From assembly GCF_014698735.1 (NCBI RefSeq), contig NZ_JACJTQ010000043.1, forward strand, positions 1 to 44,472: a DNA stretch of 44,472 bases, given 5' to 3'. Positions 35,053 to 42,930 of the stretch are shown piece after piece. Every line of letters begins with the position of its first letter. The first letter of the stretch is position 1. Under the pieces are notes generated by a model. It was not told the origin of the DNA. It did no database searches and was given only the letters and a program-made list of their open reading frames with translations. This stretch comes from Anabaena catenula FACHB-362 (GTDB lineage: Bacteria; Cyanobacteriota; Cyanobacteriia; Cyanobacteriales; Nostocaceae). The position numbers and the translations under genes are program-made.

Positions 35053-37230
35053 TTACTCACCCTCATCATAATTAAACATAAAAACAAATTTTTGTTTAGG
35101 TAAAACTAACATAGGTAGATAAATAGGATGATCATCCCAACCATTAATTTTTTCACCTTTTTGATAGCAAATAATTAAAGTTGCGACATCAGGATATTTC
35201 TTTTGAGCTTCTATTGACCAACCACCTGATCCAAAGCCAAACATCCATTTAAAAGGATCTTTCCTTAGCAAATCTAATCCTTCTTTATTATTTTTCTTCC
35301 CCCTACGAACATTTAAACGTCCTTTGTCCATACCTTTGGATTTCATATTTGTTAAGGCTTTAATGATACGATTATCTTCCCATTCTTCAGATGAAACATA
35401 ATAACTTTTGGTATGACTGATGATTTTAATAATAAAATCTATATCTACCTCAGCATATTCTTCATCATCTTGATAATTAATTAAAAAATTCTCAATTGCT
35501 TTGAAATTAGGCTCTATATCCTCTTTTTTATAAGCTGGATCTTGTGCAAAAATTAATTTCCCTGGTCTTAATACATTAATAACAGAAGGATCTAAAACAT
35601 TAGATCGAGTTGGTTTAAGATGTCCTCCTATCCAAACAGGTTGAACTTTAATATTGTGAATATCATCTCCTATCGCTTGACGCATTGCTTCATCTGCTTC
35701 GTAAATGGAACGAAAAGCATCTAATATATGTTCTGCTAAAAAGAGACGAGTCACATCTTTCAATTGTGGACGATAACCATACATTCGAGCGTGTTGATGA
35801 ACTGTATCTACTGTCTTTTGTTTTGCATCACGTCCATAATAAGTTACCATTAAACCCTCAATTGTTACACCTCTACCTAATCTATTACCACCGATTAGTA
35901 TATTCATTCCAGGGTTATAATTAGGTTCTTTATCGGGATTATTTGCATTGATAATTTTAGGAATAGCGTGTCTAAGTTGAATTTTCAACTCGTCTATTAA
36001 TTTATTCAGTGCTGGTAATTTATCTGCTGTTTTATCTAACTCTTTATATGCTTCTTCTAACCATTTTATGGCTTGTTTATAGTCTGTTCGCGAACTCTTT
36101 TCACGAATTGCTTTATCTAAATTAATCACAAAATTACTAATTACTTGTTCTAAGCTTGCATGGATATCTTGCTTGTAACAAATATGAACCAGAAAGGAAT
36201 AAGTAGCATCTTCATGATCAGATGATAAAATTTTGTAAGTTGCACCTAAAAAGAAACAACATAAAGCTAACCTTATTCCTTCAGGAATTATCCATTTGTT
36301 GCCAGGATTAATTGCACCTTTTTGTTTTTTAATTTGATTAATTTCTTCAGCATCAATAATAACACAATGCTTACTCTGTTCTGAGAAAAATAAATCTCCT
36401 CCCATATAAGCATCTCCTGGTTCTGGTAACGCTGCACAAAACTTAGGTTTACAAGGATGTGGTAGATTTTGTAATAATAAACTTTGGGGAGTTGCAGTAA
36501 TTTGAATATAAATGTGATTAGGAATTTCTTGACGAATATTGCTGTGTATTTGCTCAAAAGTTGAGCTATCAGGAATTGTTTCTTTCCCTTGTTTAGATTG
36601 TTTAGATTCATTTGTATTTAAACTAGCATTATCAGCTTCATCATCAAAAATTAATGTAGGAAAATTTTTAACTTTAGCTGTTTTTAAAACTATCAATAAT
36701 CTCTTTAGATGAGAAACATTTTTTGTAGTAACTAAAACCACACCTGTATCTTTTATATAGGGTATAACCTTAGTTTTGGCAAAATAGACAGGATCTTTTT
36801 TCCAGGCTTCCCAATCAAAAATAACAGGGCCTCCTTGAATTTGATTATTAAACCGATTAGCAGTTTGTTCTCCTAACCATGTATTATTAGAAGTTAAGAC
36901 AATAAAACAACGAAAATTATTTTCATGTGCTAGTGCTAAAGTTGCAATAGTTGTATTAGTTTTACCACTTTGAACTCGACCATAAATAAGTCCTGTTGTA
37001 CCATTAGGAATAGGGTTTATTCCTTTGTAAGGTTGGCTGACTAATCCTGTACTATTTTTTCCTACATCACCATCACCAAAATTTTCCGAATAAACTTTGA
37101 CACAATTTTGTACAACTTCAATAGCAGTTTCTTTAAGTTGCTTTGCTTCTTTTAGTCCAATTTGTTTCTCTAATCTTTTAATTAATCTATCAATACAGTC
37201 GCCATTAATTTCAATAGGAATATGTGTCAT
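35053..37230 (-). CDS. Z1-domain superfamily 2-type ATPase
   Basis: A 725-residue protein with a complete set of helicase-like motifs. Walker A GRVQSGKT is at 84-91, Walker B DDEAD at 196-200, motif III TATP at 245-248, a motif V-like GGNRLGRG at 447-454, and an arginine-finger motif QHARMYGYR at 479-487. The region from about 310 on matches the Z1 domain (PF10593). Z1 proteins have been reported in restriction-modification-like conflict operons with MutL/MORC-type ATPases, DUF4420 and cytosine methylases; none of those partners is here. The start ATG overlaps the stop of the upstream small gene by 4 bases (ATGA), a clear two-gene operon. The function here is unknown, probably nucleic-acid-directed defence. 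Confidence 0.88.
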   Translation of the reverse strand: MTHIPIEINGDCIDRLIKRLEKQIGLKEAKQLKETAIEVVQNCVKVYSENFGDGDVGKNSTGLVSQPYKGINPIPNGTTGLIYGRVQSGKTNTTIATLALAHENNFRCFIVLTSNNTWLGEQTANRFNNQIQGGPVIFDWEAWKKDPVYFAKTKVIPYIKDTGVVLVTTKNVSHLKRLLIVLKTAKVKNFPTLIFDDEADNASLNTNESKQSKQGKETIPDSSTFEQIHSNIRQEIPNHIYIQITATPQSLLLQNLPHPCKPKFCAALPEPGDAYMGGDLFFSEQSKHCVIIDAEEINQIKKQKGAINPGNKWIIPEGIRLALCCFFLGATYKILSSDHEDATYSFLVHICYKQDIHASLEQVISNFVINLDKAIREKSSRTDYKQAIKWLEEAYKELDKTADKLPALNKLIDELKIQLRHAIPKIINANNPDKEPNYNPGMNILIGGNRLGRGVTIEGLMVTYYGRDAKQKTVDTVHQHARMYGYRPQLKDVTRLFLAEHILDAFRSIYEADEAMRQAIGDDIHNIKVQPVWIGGHLKPTRSNVLDPSVINVLRPGKLIFAQDPAYKKEDIEPNFKAIENFLINYQDDEEYAEVDIDFIIKIISHTKSYYVSSEEWEDNRIIKALTNMKSKGMDKGRLNVRRGKKNNKEGLDLLRKDPFKWMFGFGSGGWSIEAQKKYPDVATLIICYQKGEKINGWDDHPIYLPMLVLPKQKFVFMFNYDEGE

Positions 37231-37724
37231 AGGTTATTTGATTTTGATAAAATTACGTCAGGCCAGTTATTTTGGGGTATTGTCCGTTCTAAGGGAACTC
37301 TCCCTGTACCTTTAACATAATAACTACCTCTTTGTTCCCTTTTTACAGAAACACGCTGATTGGCTAAACCTTCACTGTAATCAAGAATTGTCCCTAGTTG
37401 TTCTTGTGATAGACAACAAACACCATCCCGATGACAAATTAATGCTATAAAAAGTCTGATATCTGGATATGTTTGATGAAACTTTGTGAGTGCAATTTCT
37501 TCCTGTTCACCGAAACTAAATGACCATGAAGAAGTAGGTTTTTTTGATATTTTAAATAGGATAGCAGATACTGTATTTAAGCTTTTTATAATATAAAGAG
37601 ATGAATGAATGGAAGATAAATAACTTATAGATACATCAGATGTTCCTTTTAGTAGTCGAAGAAAAGCTGCACCATGTAAAAATTCTAGATCATTAATACT
37701 CATGGAAGTATCGCCAAAAATCAT
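37227..37724 (-). CDS. Small unknown partner of the Z1 ATPase
   Basis: A 165-residue protein I cannot assign. It is alpha/beta with a mid-region WSFSFGEQEEIALTKFHQTY, then PDIRLFIALICHRDGVCCLSQEQLGTIL, which could be a nuclease-like or effector core (an acidic residue, strand, then a strand with a DG turn). No full catalytic signature can be claimed. A basic segment (QRVSVKREQRGSYYVKG) near the end could bind nucleic acid. A 4-base overlap with the Z1 gene implies coupled translation and joint function. Initiation at the second Met (MSINDLEF, residue 8) is also possible. Confidence 0.75.
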   Translation of the reverse strand: MIFGDTSMSINDLEFLHGAAFLRLLKGTSDVSISYLSSIHSSLYIIKSLNTVSAILFKISKKPTSSWSFSFGEQEEIALTKFHQTYPDIRLFIALICHRDGVCCLSQEQLGTILDYSEGLANQRVSVKREQRGSYYVKGTGRVPLERTIPQNNWPDVILSKSNNL

Positions 37725-37796
37725 CTGTTACGTGATACATTTTACCATTAAAGTATTCAGCATTTTTATATTGGCGAAGGCGTAACTTATTTTTAT

Positions 37797-37840
37797 TTTA
37801 AAAAAAAGTAAACGCACCTTGCCAAAAAAGCCAAAGTGCG
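37797..37840 (-). terminator. apcF intrinsic terminator
   Basis: CGCACCTT (37813-37820) pairs with AAAGTGCG (37833-37840) with one mismatch. On the minus strand the stem is followed by a T-rich tract (A-rich on the plus strand, 37797-37812). It lies about 70 bases past the apcF stop. Confidence 0.65.
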
Positions 37841-37849
37841 ATCGCTATT

Positions 37850-37871
37850 AAGTCCGCGTCGGCGGACTTTA
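37850..37871. repeat. Perfect hairpin AAGTCCGC/GCGGACTT
   Basis: An 8-bp stem with a 4-nt loop (GTCG), followed at 37883-37897 by a second hairpin GCGATT-TCT-AATCGC. Both lie in the apcF 3' region and may protect or end the transcript. Confidence 0.6.
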
Positions 37872-37908
37872 GTTGTGTAGCAGCGATTTCTAATCGCCGG
37901 GACTTTTA

Positions 37909-38418
37909 TTAAACATCAATCTCACTCAACTCACGAGTGATATAGTCAAAAGGCTCATCCACAAAAGCAGTATTAGCCACACCCGCAGCTGTAACTTGCG
38001 CCTTGACAATATCTTTCATAATCTGGATACCCTGAACTGTTGAACCAATAGGTACACCCAAAGAATTGTAGGTTTCCCGTAGTCCTTGCAACACACGTTC
38101 ATCCAACACATTCATATTGCCAGCAACCAAGGCATAAGTAGCATAGCGCAGGTAATAATCCATATCCCGCAAACAAGCCGCATAACGACGAGTTGTATAA
38201 GCATTACCACCAGGACGAATTAATTCAGGTAGTTCTTCAAATAACTTAGAACCAGCCTGTTTAACTATTGCTGCTGCATTAGAATTAATCGCAGCTGCCG
38301 CTTGTACTCTTGCTGTACCGGTTTCAAAGTAAGACTTGAGGCTGTCGATCGCATTCCGGTCAAAATAACGGCCGGTTACGTCATAATTCTTAATTAAAGT
38401 TGTAACTGCATCGCGCAT
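37909..38418 (-). CDS. apcF: Allophycocyanin beta-18 subunit
   Basis: A 169-residue biliprotein counted from ATG 38418, which follows GGGAGAAA; an upstream TTG would add five residues. ApcF is the beta-18 subunit of the phycobilisome core and helps pass energy to the photosystems via the terminal emitters. Seen: the start MRDAVTTLIKNYDVTGRYFD, the globin-like helices, the conserved Asn72 that is methylated in beta subunits, and chromophore cysteine C82 in RRYAACLRDMDYYLRYATY. It is divergent from glnA, as in Anabaena PCC 7120. Confidence 0.96.
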   Translation of the reverse strand: MRDAVTTLIKNYDVTGRYFDRNAIDSLKSYFETGTARVQAAAAINSNAAAIVKQAGSKLFEELPELIRPGGNAYTTRRYAACLRDMDYYLRYATYALVAGNMNVLDERVLQGLRETYNSLGVPIGSTVQGIQIMKDIVKAQVTAAGVANTAFVDEPFDYITRELSEIDV

Positions 38419-38590
38419 TCTTTTTTCTCCCAATCATTAACTATCTATGGTTTGATATTTATTTGGCTGCAATTATGCACCAGTAAACTTTTGTGCCATA
38501 AACAATAGATGCGGCACAAAAACGATCCATCCGCTATTTAAGGATTCTATGCCAAAGTTGACCCCCATGAGATGATATTTCCAGTTTTGT

Positions 38591-38638
38591 ACAGATGATG
38601 AAGAAAGGTTAATATAACCTGTAATCCAGATCATCTGT
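38591..38638. promoter_or_regulatory. Nested inverted repeat overlapping the glnA NtcA site
   Basis: Outer arms ACAGATGAT (38591-38599) and ATCATCTGT (38630-38638) enclose AGGTTA-ATA-TAACCT. The right outer arm overlaps the first half of the NtcA site. It could form an operator or a second regulator's site. Confidence 0.45.
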
Positions 38639-38679
38639 AACAAACACTACAAAATCACCTCAAGTCAAGTATTTACGAT
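38637..38679 (+). promoter_or_regulatory. NtcA-activated glnA promoter
   Basis: A perfect NtcA palindrome GTAACAAACACTAC (GTA-N8-TAC, 38637-38650) is followed after 23 bases by a -10 box TACGAT (38674-38679), the standard layout of class II NtcA-activated promoters. Nitrogen limitation would switch on glnA from here. The transcript would start about 38686, leaving a leader near 95 bases. Confidence 0.88.
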
Positions 38680-38780
38680 ATTCCAGGTGGTGTGTCACAA
38701 CTTGGGTTAGCATAGCAGGCTGAAGATGCTTTGGCAGATTTTCGTTTTACTTTAGGAAATTGGGTACAGAAGGAGTAACA

Positions 38781-40214
38781 ATGACAACACCAAAAGAAGT
38801 CTTGAAGATGATTCAAGACAAAAACATTCAGATGATTGATCTGAAATTCATCGATACACCAGGGACTTGGCAACATTTGACCATGTACCAGGATCAAATT
38901 GATGAAAGTTCATTCACTGATGGTGTTCCTTTCGACGGTTCTAGTATTCGGGGCTGGAAAGGTATCGAAGAATCTGACATGACAATGGTACTCGATCCCA
39001 ACACCGCTTGGATCGACCCTTTCATGCAAGAGCCAACTCTAAGTATCATTTGTAGTATTAAAGAACCCCGCACAGGCGAATGGTATAACCGTTGCCCCCG
39101 TGTTATTGCTCAAAAAGCAATAGATTATCTTGCTTCTACAGGACTTGGTGACACTGCTTTCTTTGGTCCTGAAGCTGAATTCTTCATCTTTGATGATGTC
39201 CGTTACGACCAAACCGCCAACGAAGGCTACTATCATGTAGATTCCGTTGAAGGTCGTTGGAACACTGGTAGAAAGGGTAAAACTGGTGAAGTAGATGGTC
39301 CTAACCTGGGCTACAAAACCCGCTTCAAAGAAGGTTACTTCCCAGTTCCACCAACTGACAGCTTTCAAGATATGCGGACAGAAATGCTGCTAACAATGAA
39401 AGAATGTGGCGTACCGATTGAAAAGCAACACCATGAAGTTGCGACAGGTGGTCAGTGCGAACTTGGTTTTAGATTTGGTAAGTTAATCGAAGCTGCTGAC
39501 TGGCTGATGACTTACAAATATGTGATCAAGAACGTTGCTAGAAAATACGGCAAAACCGTCACCTTCATGCCAAAACCCATTTTTGGCGATAACGGTTCTG
39601 GTATGCACTGTCACCAATCTATTTGGAAAGGTGGTCAACCTTTGTTTGCAGGTGACAAGTACGCTGGCATGAGCGAAATGGGACTATACTACATTGGTGG
39701 TATTCTTAAGCACGCTCCAGCGTTGTTGGCTATCACTAACCCCACTACAAATTCTTACAAGCGTCTAGTTCCGGGCTATGAAGCACCTGTAAACTTGGCT
39801 TATTCCCAAGGTAATCGTTCTGCTTCTGTGCGGATTCCCTTGTCTGGTAATAACCCCAAAGCCAAGCGGTTAGAGTTCCGTTGTCCAGATGCTACTTCTA
39901 ATCCCTACTTAGCCTTTGCTGCCATGCTTTGCGCTGGTATTGATGGTATTAAGAACAAAATTCATCCTGGTGAACCCTTAGATAAAAATATCTATGAACT
40001 TTCTCCAGAAGAATTGGCGAAGATTCCTTCTACTCCAGGTTCTTTAGAACTTGCTTTGGAAGCACTGGAAAATGATCACGCTTTCTTAACAGACACAGGC
40101 GTGTTCTCAGAAGACTTCATCCAAAACTGGATTGACTACAAGCTGGCTAACGAAGTTAAGCAGATGCAATTGCGTCCTCATCCTTACGAATTCTTCTTGT
40201 ACTACGATTGCTAA
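38781..40214 (+). CDS. glnA: Glutamine synthetase type I
   Basis: A 477-residue GS type I, the main ammonium-assimilating enzyme. The start is ATG 38781, with AAGGAG 5 bases upstream; the longer TTG-started frame is not needed. Seen: the N-terminal beta-grasp with [28 protein letters not shown], the ATP/metal core [21 protein letters not shown], and [13 protein letters not shown]. It is regulated in cyanobacteria by inactivating factors rather than by adenylylation, and gifA lies directly downstream in the opposite direction. A strong terminator follows. Confidence 0.98.
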   Translation: MTTPKEVLKMIQDKNIQMIDLKFIDTPGTWQHLTMYQDQIDESSFTDGVPFDGSSIRGWKGIEESDMTMVLDPNTAWIDPFMQEPTLSIICSIKEPRTGEWYNRCPRVIAQKAIDYLASTGLGDTAFFGPEAEFFIFDDVRYDQTANEGYYHVDSVEGRWNTGRKGKTGEVDGPNLGYKTRFKEGYFPVPPTDSFQDMRTEMLLTMKECGVPIEKQHHEVATGGQCELGFRFGKLIEAADWLMTYKYVIKNVARKYGKTVTFMPKPIFGDNGSGMHCHQSIWKGGQPLFAGDKYAGMSEMGLYYIGGILKHAPALLAITNPTTNSYKRLVPGYEAPVNLAYSQGNRSASVRIPLSGNNPKAKRLEFRCPDATSNPYLAFAAMLCAGIDGIKNKIHPGEPLDKNIYELSPEELAKIPSTPGSLELALEALENDHAFLTDTGVFSEDFIQNWIDYKLANEVKQMQLRPHPYEFFLYYDC

Positions 40215-40242
40215 TGGCAATTACGTAAAATTAGTCAATTTT

Positions 40243-40267
40243 AAAGCCACCTTCAAGGTGGCTTTTT
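40243..40267 (+). terminator. glnA intrinsic terminator
   Basis: A perfect 10-bp stem AAAGCCACCT/AGGTGGCTTT with a TCA loop, followed by T residues, lies 28 bases after glnA. The A-run on the left arm lets it also end gifA transcripts from the other side. Confidence 0.92.
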
Positions 40268-40307
40268 CTGCATATCGTCATTTGGGAATCAGACTAAATG
40301 CACAACC

Positions 40308-40508
40308 TTAGCTCATGGAAGCATGACTGCTGCTATAAAGGCTCTGAGTAGTAGGATCTATCTTCCCTTGGATGGGGTTCCAGTAATGGGATAGTTCTTC
40401 GGGAAGACCAAGTTCTTGTGCCGCACGCATCAGCATTGATTGTTGACGGTTCTTAACTTGTTGATGTTGACGCACCATTAACGCGCGGGATTTTTCTTGA
40501 ATAGACAT
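40308..40508 (-). CDS. gifA: Glutamine synthetase inactivating factor IF7
   Basis: A 66-residue IF7-type protein. It binds and inactivates glutamine synthetase I when ammonium is plentiful. The basic, helical N-terminal half (MSIQEKSRALMVRQHQQVKNRQQSMLMRAAQELGL) and the conserved EELSHYWNPIQGKIDPTTQ are visible. The ribosome binding motif is AGAGGAG 8 bases upstream of the ATG. It converges on glnA, the arrangement in Anabaena PCC 7120. Its promoter contains an NtcA site in a repressing position. Confidence 0.95.
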   Translation of the reverse strand: MSIQEKSRALMVRQHQQVKNRQQSMLMRAAQELGLPEELSHYWNPIQGKIDPTTQSLYSSSHASMS

Positions 40509-40564
40509 AACTACACTCCTCTGTATTTTTTATTGATATATGGTTAACTATTCTTTCACTTCCC

Positions 40565-40595
40565 AATATAGCAAAAATTCTGTAGCTTATGTTAC
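40565..40595 (-). promoter_or_regulatory. NtcA-repressed gifA promoter
   Basis: On the minus strand a perfect NtcA site GTAACATAAGCTAC (40582-40595) is followed after 11 bases by TATATT (40565-40570), a -10 box. The NtcA site therefore covers the -35 position, as in gif genes known to be repressed by NtcA. The rest of 40596-40971 shows no gene. Confidence 0.82.
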
Positions 40596-40971
40596 GGAAT
40601 TTATTTTCTTAATATAAATTCATAATTGAATCGAAATATTGAATCGAAATAGCGATCGCTATTTTCACAACCTAGAGCAAAAAGAAAAGCATAGGGAAAA
40701 CCCATACTAGTCAAGATGTCCAAACTCTGGAATTATCAACCAAATTTTCAGATTTTTTATCTTAAAATGAGTATTGATTTTGATACAACGCTTTATTTCT
40801 GACTTTTATTTACATAAAATAAAAAAGGTTAATAAATCTTAATTCATTGTTTAAGTAAGTCAGCACAATAAAACCAAACTATGTGACGAAAGGAAAACAA
40901 GGCTAAAACCCTTTTTCTCCCTGCTAGAAAGCTCCCTGCCTGATGCCAACGATAATTATTTACGCCTACTT

Positions 40972-42030
40972 ATGTCTGACACCTTAACTAAATTGACCTA
41001 TAAGACTCTTCAACAGAGCAAAAATTACTTTAGTCTGGCGCACAAAATCTTCAGTTTACGCCTCAGAGACCTCATACATCCCACACTTGGGCAAACCAGC
41101 CAACCCATATCCAAAGAGCTAATAGTGGGGCTAGAAGACCGATTAAATCAGCTACTAGAAACAGACTGGCAAGATGGAGAAAAAGGAATCTATCCCCACA
41201 GCTTATTGTTTGACAACCCGTGGGAAGAATTTTTGCGCTATTATCCGATGCTTTGGTTAGATTTGCCCCTAACCTGGGAGCGGCTCACACAGAATAGATA
41301 TCAAGATTTTGCACAGGAAATAGAGAAAGATGGTTATCCCAGCTATTATGTGCAGAACTTCCATCATCAAACCAATGGCTATTTAAGCGACCTATCAGCC
41401 AATTTATATGACTTGCAGGTGGAAATTCTGTTTGGTGGTGCAGCTGATATTATGCGGAGGCGCATTCTCGCTCCCCTAAAACATGGGTTGGAAATTTTCA
41501 ATGATCTTCCCCAAAAGCAAACCAAAATTTTAGATATAGCTTGCGGTACTGGGCGGACTTTGAAGTTGATTCGAGCAGCTTTGCCTCAAGCCTCTTTATT
41601 TGGTACAGATTTATCACCAGCTTATTTGCGTAAAGCCAATGAGCTACTATCGCAGATTCCGGGAGAATTGCCCCAACTTCTGCAAGCCAATGCCGAAGAA
41701 TTACCTTATCTCGATCACTATTTTCATGCTGTAACTTCTGTGTTTCTCTTTCATGAGTTACCTGCATCAATACGTCAACCTGTGATAGAGCAATGCTTCC
41801 GAGTAACAAAACCAGGGGGAGTCTTTATTATCTGTGACTCGATTCAGATGAGTGATTCACCGGAATTGGCTCCTATAATGAATAACTTCTCCAAAATGTT
41901 CCATGAACCTTACTATAACCATTACATCACTGATGACTTGGTAGCGCGTTTAGAGCAAGCAGGATTTGAGAATATCAAAACACAAGTTCACTTTGTAAGC
42001 AAGTATTTTATTGCTCATAAGCCAGCTTAA
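40972..42030 (+). CDS. Class I SAM-dependent methyltransferase (UbiE-like domain)
   Basis: A 352-residue protein. A 150-residue N-terminal region includes YPMLWLDLPLTWERLTQNRYQDF and HHQTNGYLSDLSANLYDLQVEILFGGAADIMRRR. The C-terminal methyltransferase domain follows (about 185-345; motif I ILDIACGTGRTL, acidic loop FGTDLSPAYLRKA, AVTSVFLFHELPASIRQPVIEQCFRVTKPGG, and ICDSIQ). It belongs to a family common in cyanobacteria; the substrate is unknown. No operon partner is adjacent. Confidence 0.92.
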   Translation: MSDTLTKLTYKTLQQSKNYFSLAHKIFSLRLRDLIHPTLGQTSQPISKELIVGLEDRLNQLLETDWQDGEKGIYPHSLLFDNPWEEFLRYYPMLWLDLPLTWERLTQNRYQDFAQEIEKDGYPSYYVQNFHHQTNGYLSDLSANLYDLQVEILFGGAADIMRRRILAPLKHGLEIFNDLPQKQTKILDIACGTGRTLKLIRAALPQASLFGTDLSPAYLRKANELLSQIPGELPQLLQANAEELPYLDHYFHAVTSVFLFHELPASIRQPVIEQCFRVTKPGGVFIICDSIQMSDSPELAPIMNNFSKMFHEPYYNHYITDDLVARLEQAGFENIKTQVHFVSKYFIAHKPA

Positions 42031-42340
42031 AGTCACGCATAAATACTCATTTATTCAGGCTGATGACTCCTAGCACTCCAACACACTGATATTTACGGGT
42101 TAATTACAGAAAGAACAGTCTGATTCTCCCCCTGTTCCTTCTGCTTACCCGTTTTTCCTGCTCAACCTACTTGCCATTGGCCTTCCCAACCTGTAGACGC
42201 AAGCCGTGCAAAGCCGAAGTGGTTAAAGAAGGCTGGACTAGCACATATATTATGAGTCACTTATTCACCAATACACGTCAGGTTTACCGCAATTACCAGA
42301 TGTTTTTAGAAAATACCAAACGGTTGCTGAGTGGTGTAGT

Positions 42341-42490
42341 TGTGTAGTGGCTTAACTGTCTAAGTCTGTAGTCAGAGAAGATTAAATCTGGAACGGTTGT
42401 GTAGTGCTTTAACTGTCTATATCTCTGTCAAAGAAGATGACATTGAAAACGGTTGATTAGCTGTGTAGTGCTTTAACTGTCTATGTCTCT
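42341..42490. repeat. Three imperfect direct repeats beside patX
   Basis: Copies start at 42341, 42398 and 42462 (periods 57 and 64). Each begins TGTGTAGTG(C/G)(T/C)TTAACTGTCTA and is preceded by an ACGGTT motif. They lie in the gap between the methyltransferase and the 3' end of patX. No coding potential was seen in 42031-42592. Confidence 0.75.
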
Positions 42491-42592
42491 GTTCGACAAA
42501 TTGTGTCAAGGATGTTAAACATCCATTTATCCGGTAATTTGATTCCCTTGTTGGCAACTAATTTTCCTACAAGCAGTCTGAGGCTGGGGTTT

Positions 42593-42829
42593 TTAAACAA
42601 CAGAATAGATATTTCTGGAATATCCCAAGGACTCTTTGCGCCCACTACCGCGATGAGGTGCTGGCGTTTCTGGTTGGTTAGGACTAGTTTGAGGTTTTTC
42701 AGCCAGTAGCTGTTGTGAACCAGAAGTAGCAATTAGCAGGTAGGAAAGGCGAGTCAGTACCGCTTCGCAGTTAAAAGCTAAGGAGCCGAATACCAGACTC
42801 GATACTAAAAGTGAAATGGCAGCACGCAT
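42593..42829 (-). CDS. patX: PatX, heterocyst-inhibiting peptide precursor
   Basis: A 78-residue precursor with an N-terminal export signal (about residues 3-23, MRAAISLLVSSLVFGSLAFN) and the pentapeptide RGSGR at 60-64 within PAPHRGSGRKESLG. RGSGR-type peptides, made from PatS or PatX, bind HetR and block heterocyst differentiation in neighbouring cells. The signal plus C-terminal location of the motif identifies PatX. In Anabaena PCC 7120 patX is also found near glnA and gifA. It is short enough to be missed by gene callers. Confidence 0.9.
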   Translation of the reverse strand: MRAAISLLVSSLVFGSLAFNCEAVLTRLSYLLIATSGSQQLLAEKPQTSPNQPETPAPHRGSGRKESLGYSRNIYSVV

Positions 42830-42886
42830 AGTAGATGTCTATTTTAGAACTCTCCAATTCACTGATACTTAACTTTTATATGATCA

Positions 42887-42892
42887 TCCGGA
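42887..42892 (-). promoter_or_regulatory. DIF-type TCCGGA element upstream of patX
   Basis: TCCGGA lies about 57 bases before the patX start codon, followed at suitable spacing by an AT-rich stretch (TAAGTAT) that could serve as -10. TCCGGA at about -35 is the consensus of DIF+ promoters, which are active early in differentiating cells. Confidence 0.7.
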
Positions 42893-42930
42893 CAATTTAT
42901 TAAAAAGTATTGTATTTGACTGCAAAAAAA

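Noticed and set aside
42341-42490. CRISPR array
   Set aside because: The repeats are imperfect, only three copies, with unit lengths of 57 and 64 and no regular repeat-spacer pattern or cas genes.
42481-42732. 83-codon minus-strand open frame overlapping patX
   Set aside because: It is a different reading frame of the patX region and lacks a recognisable pattern, while the patX frame has a signal peptide and RGSGR.
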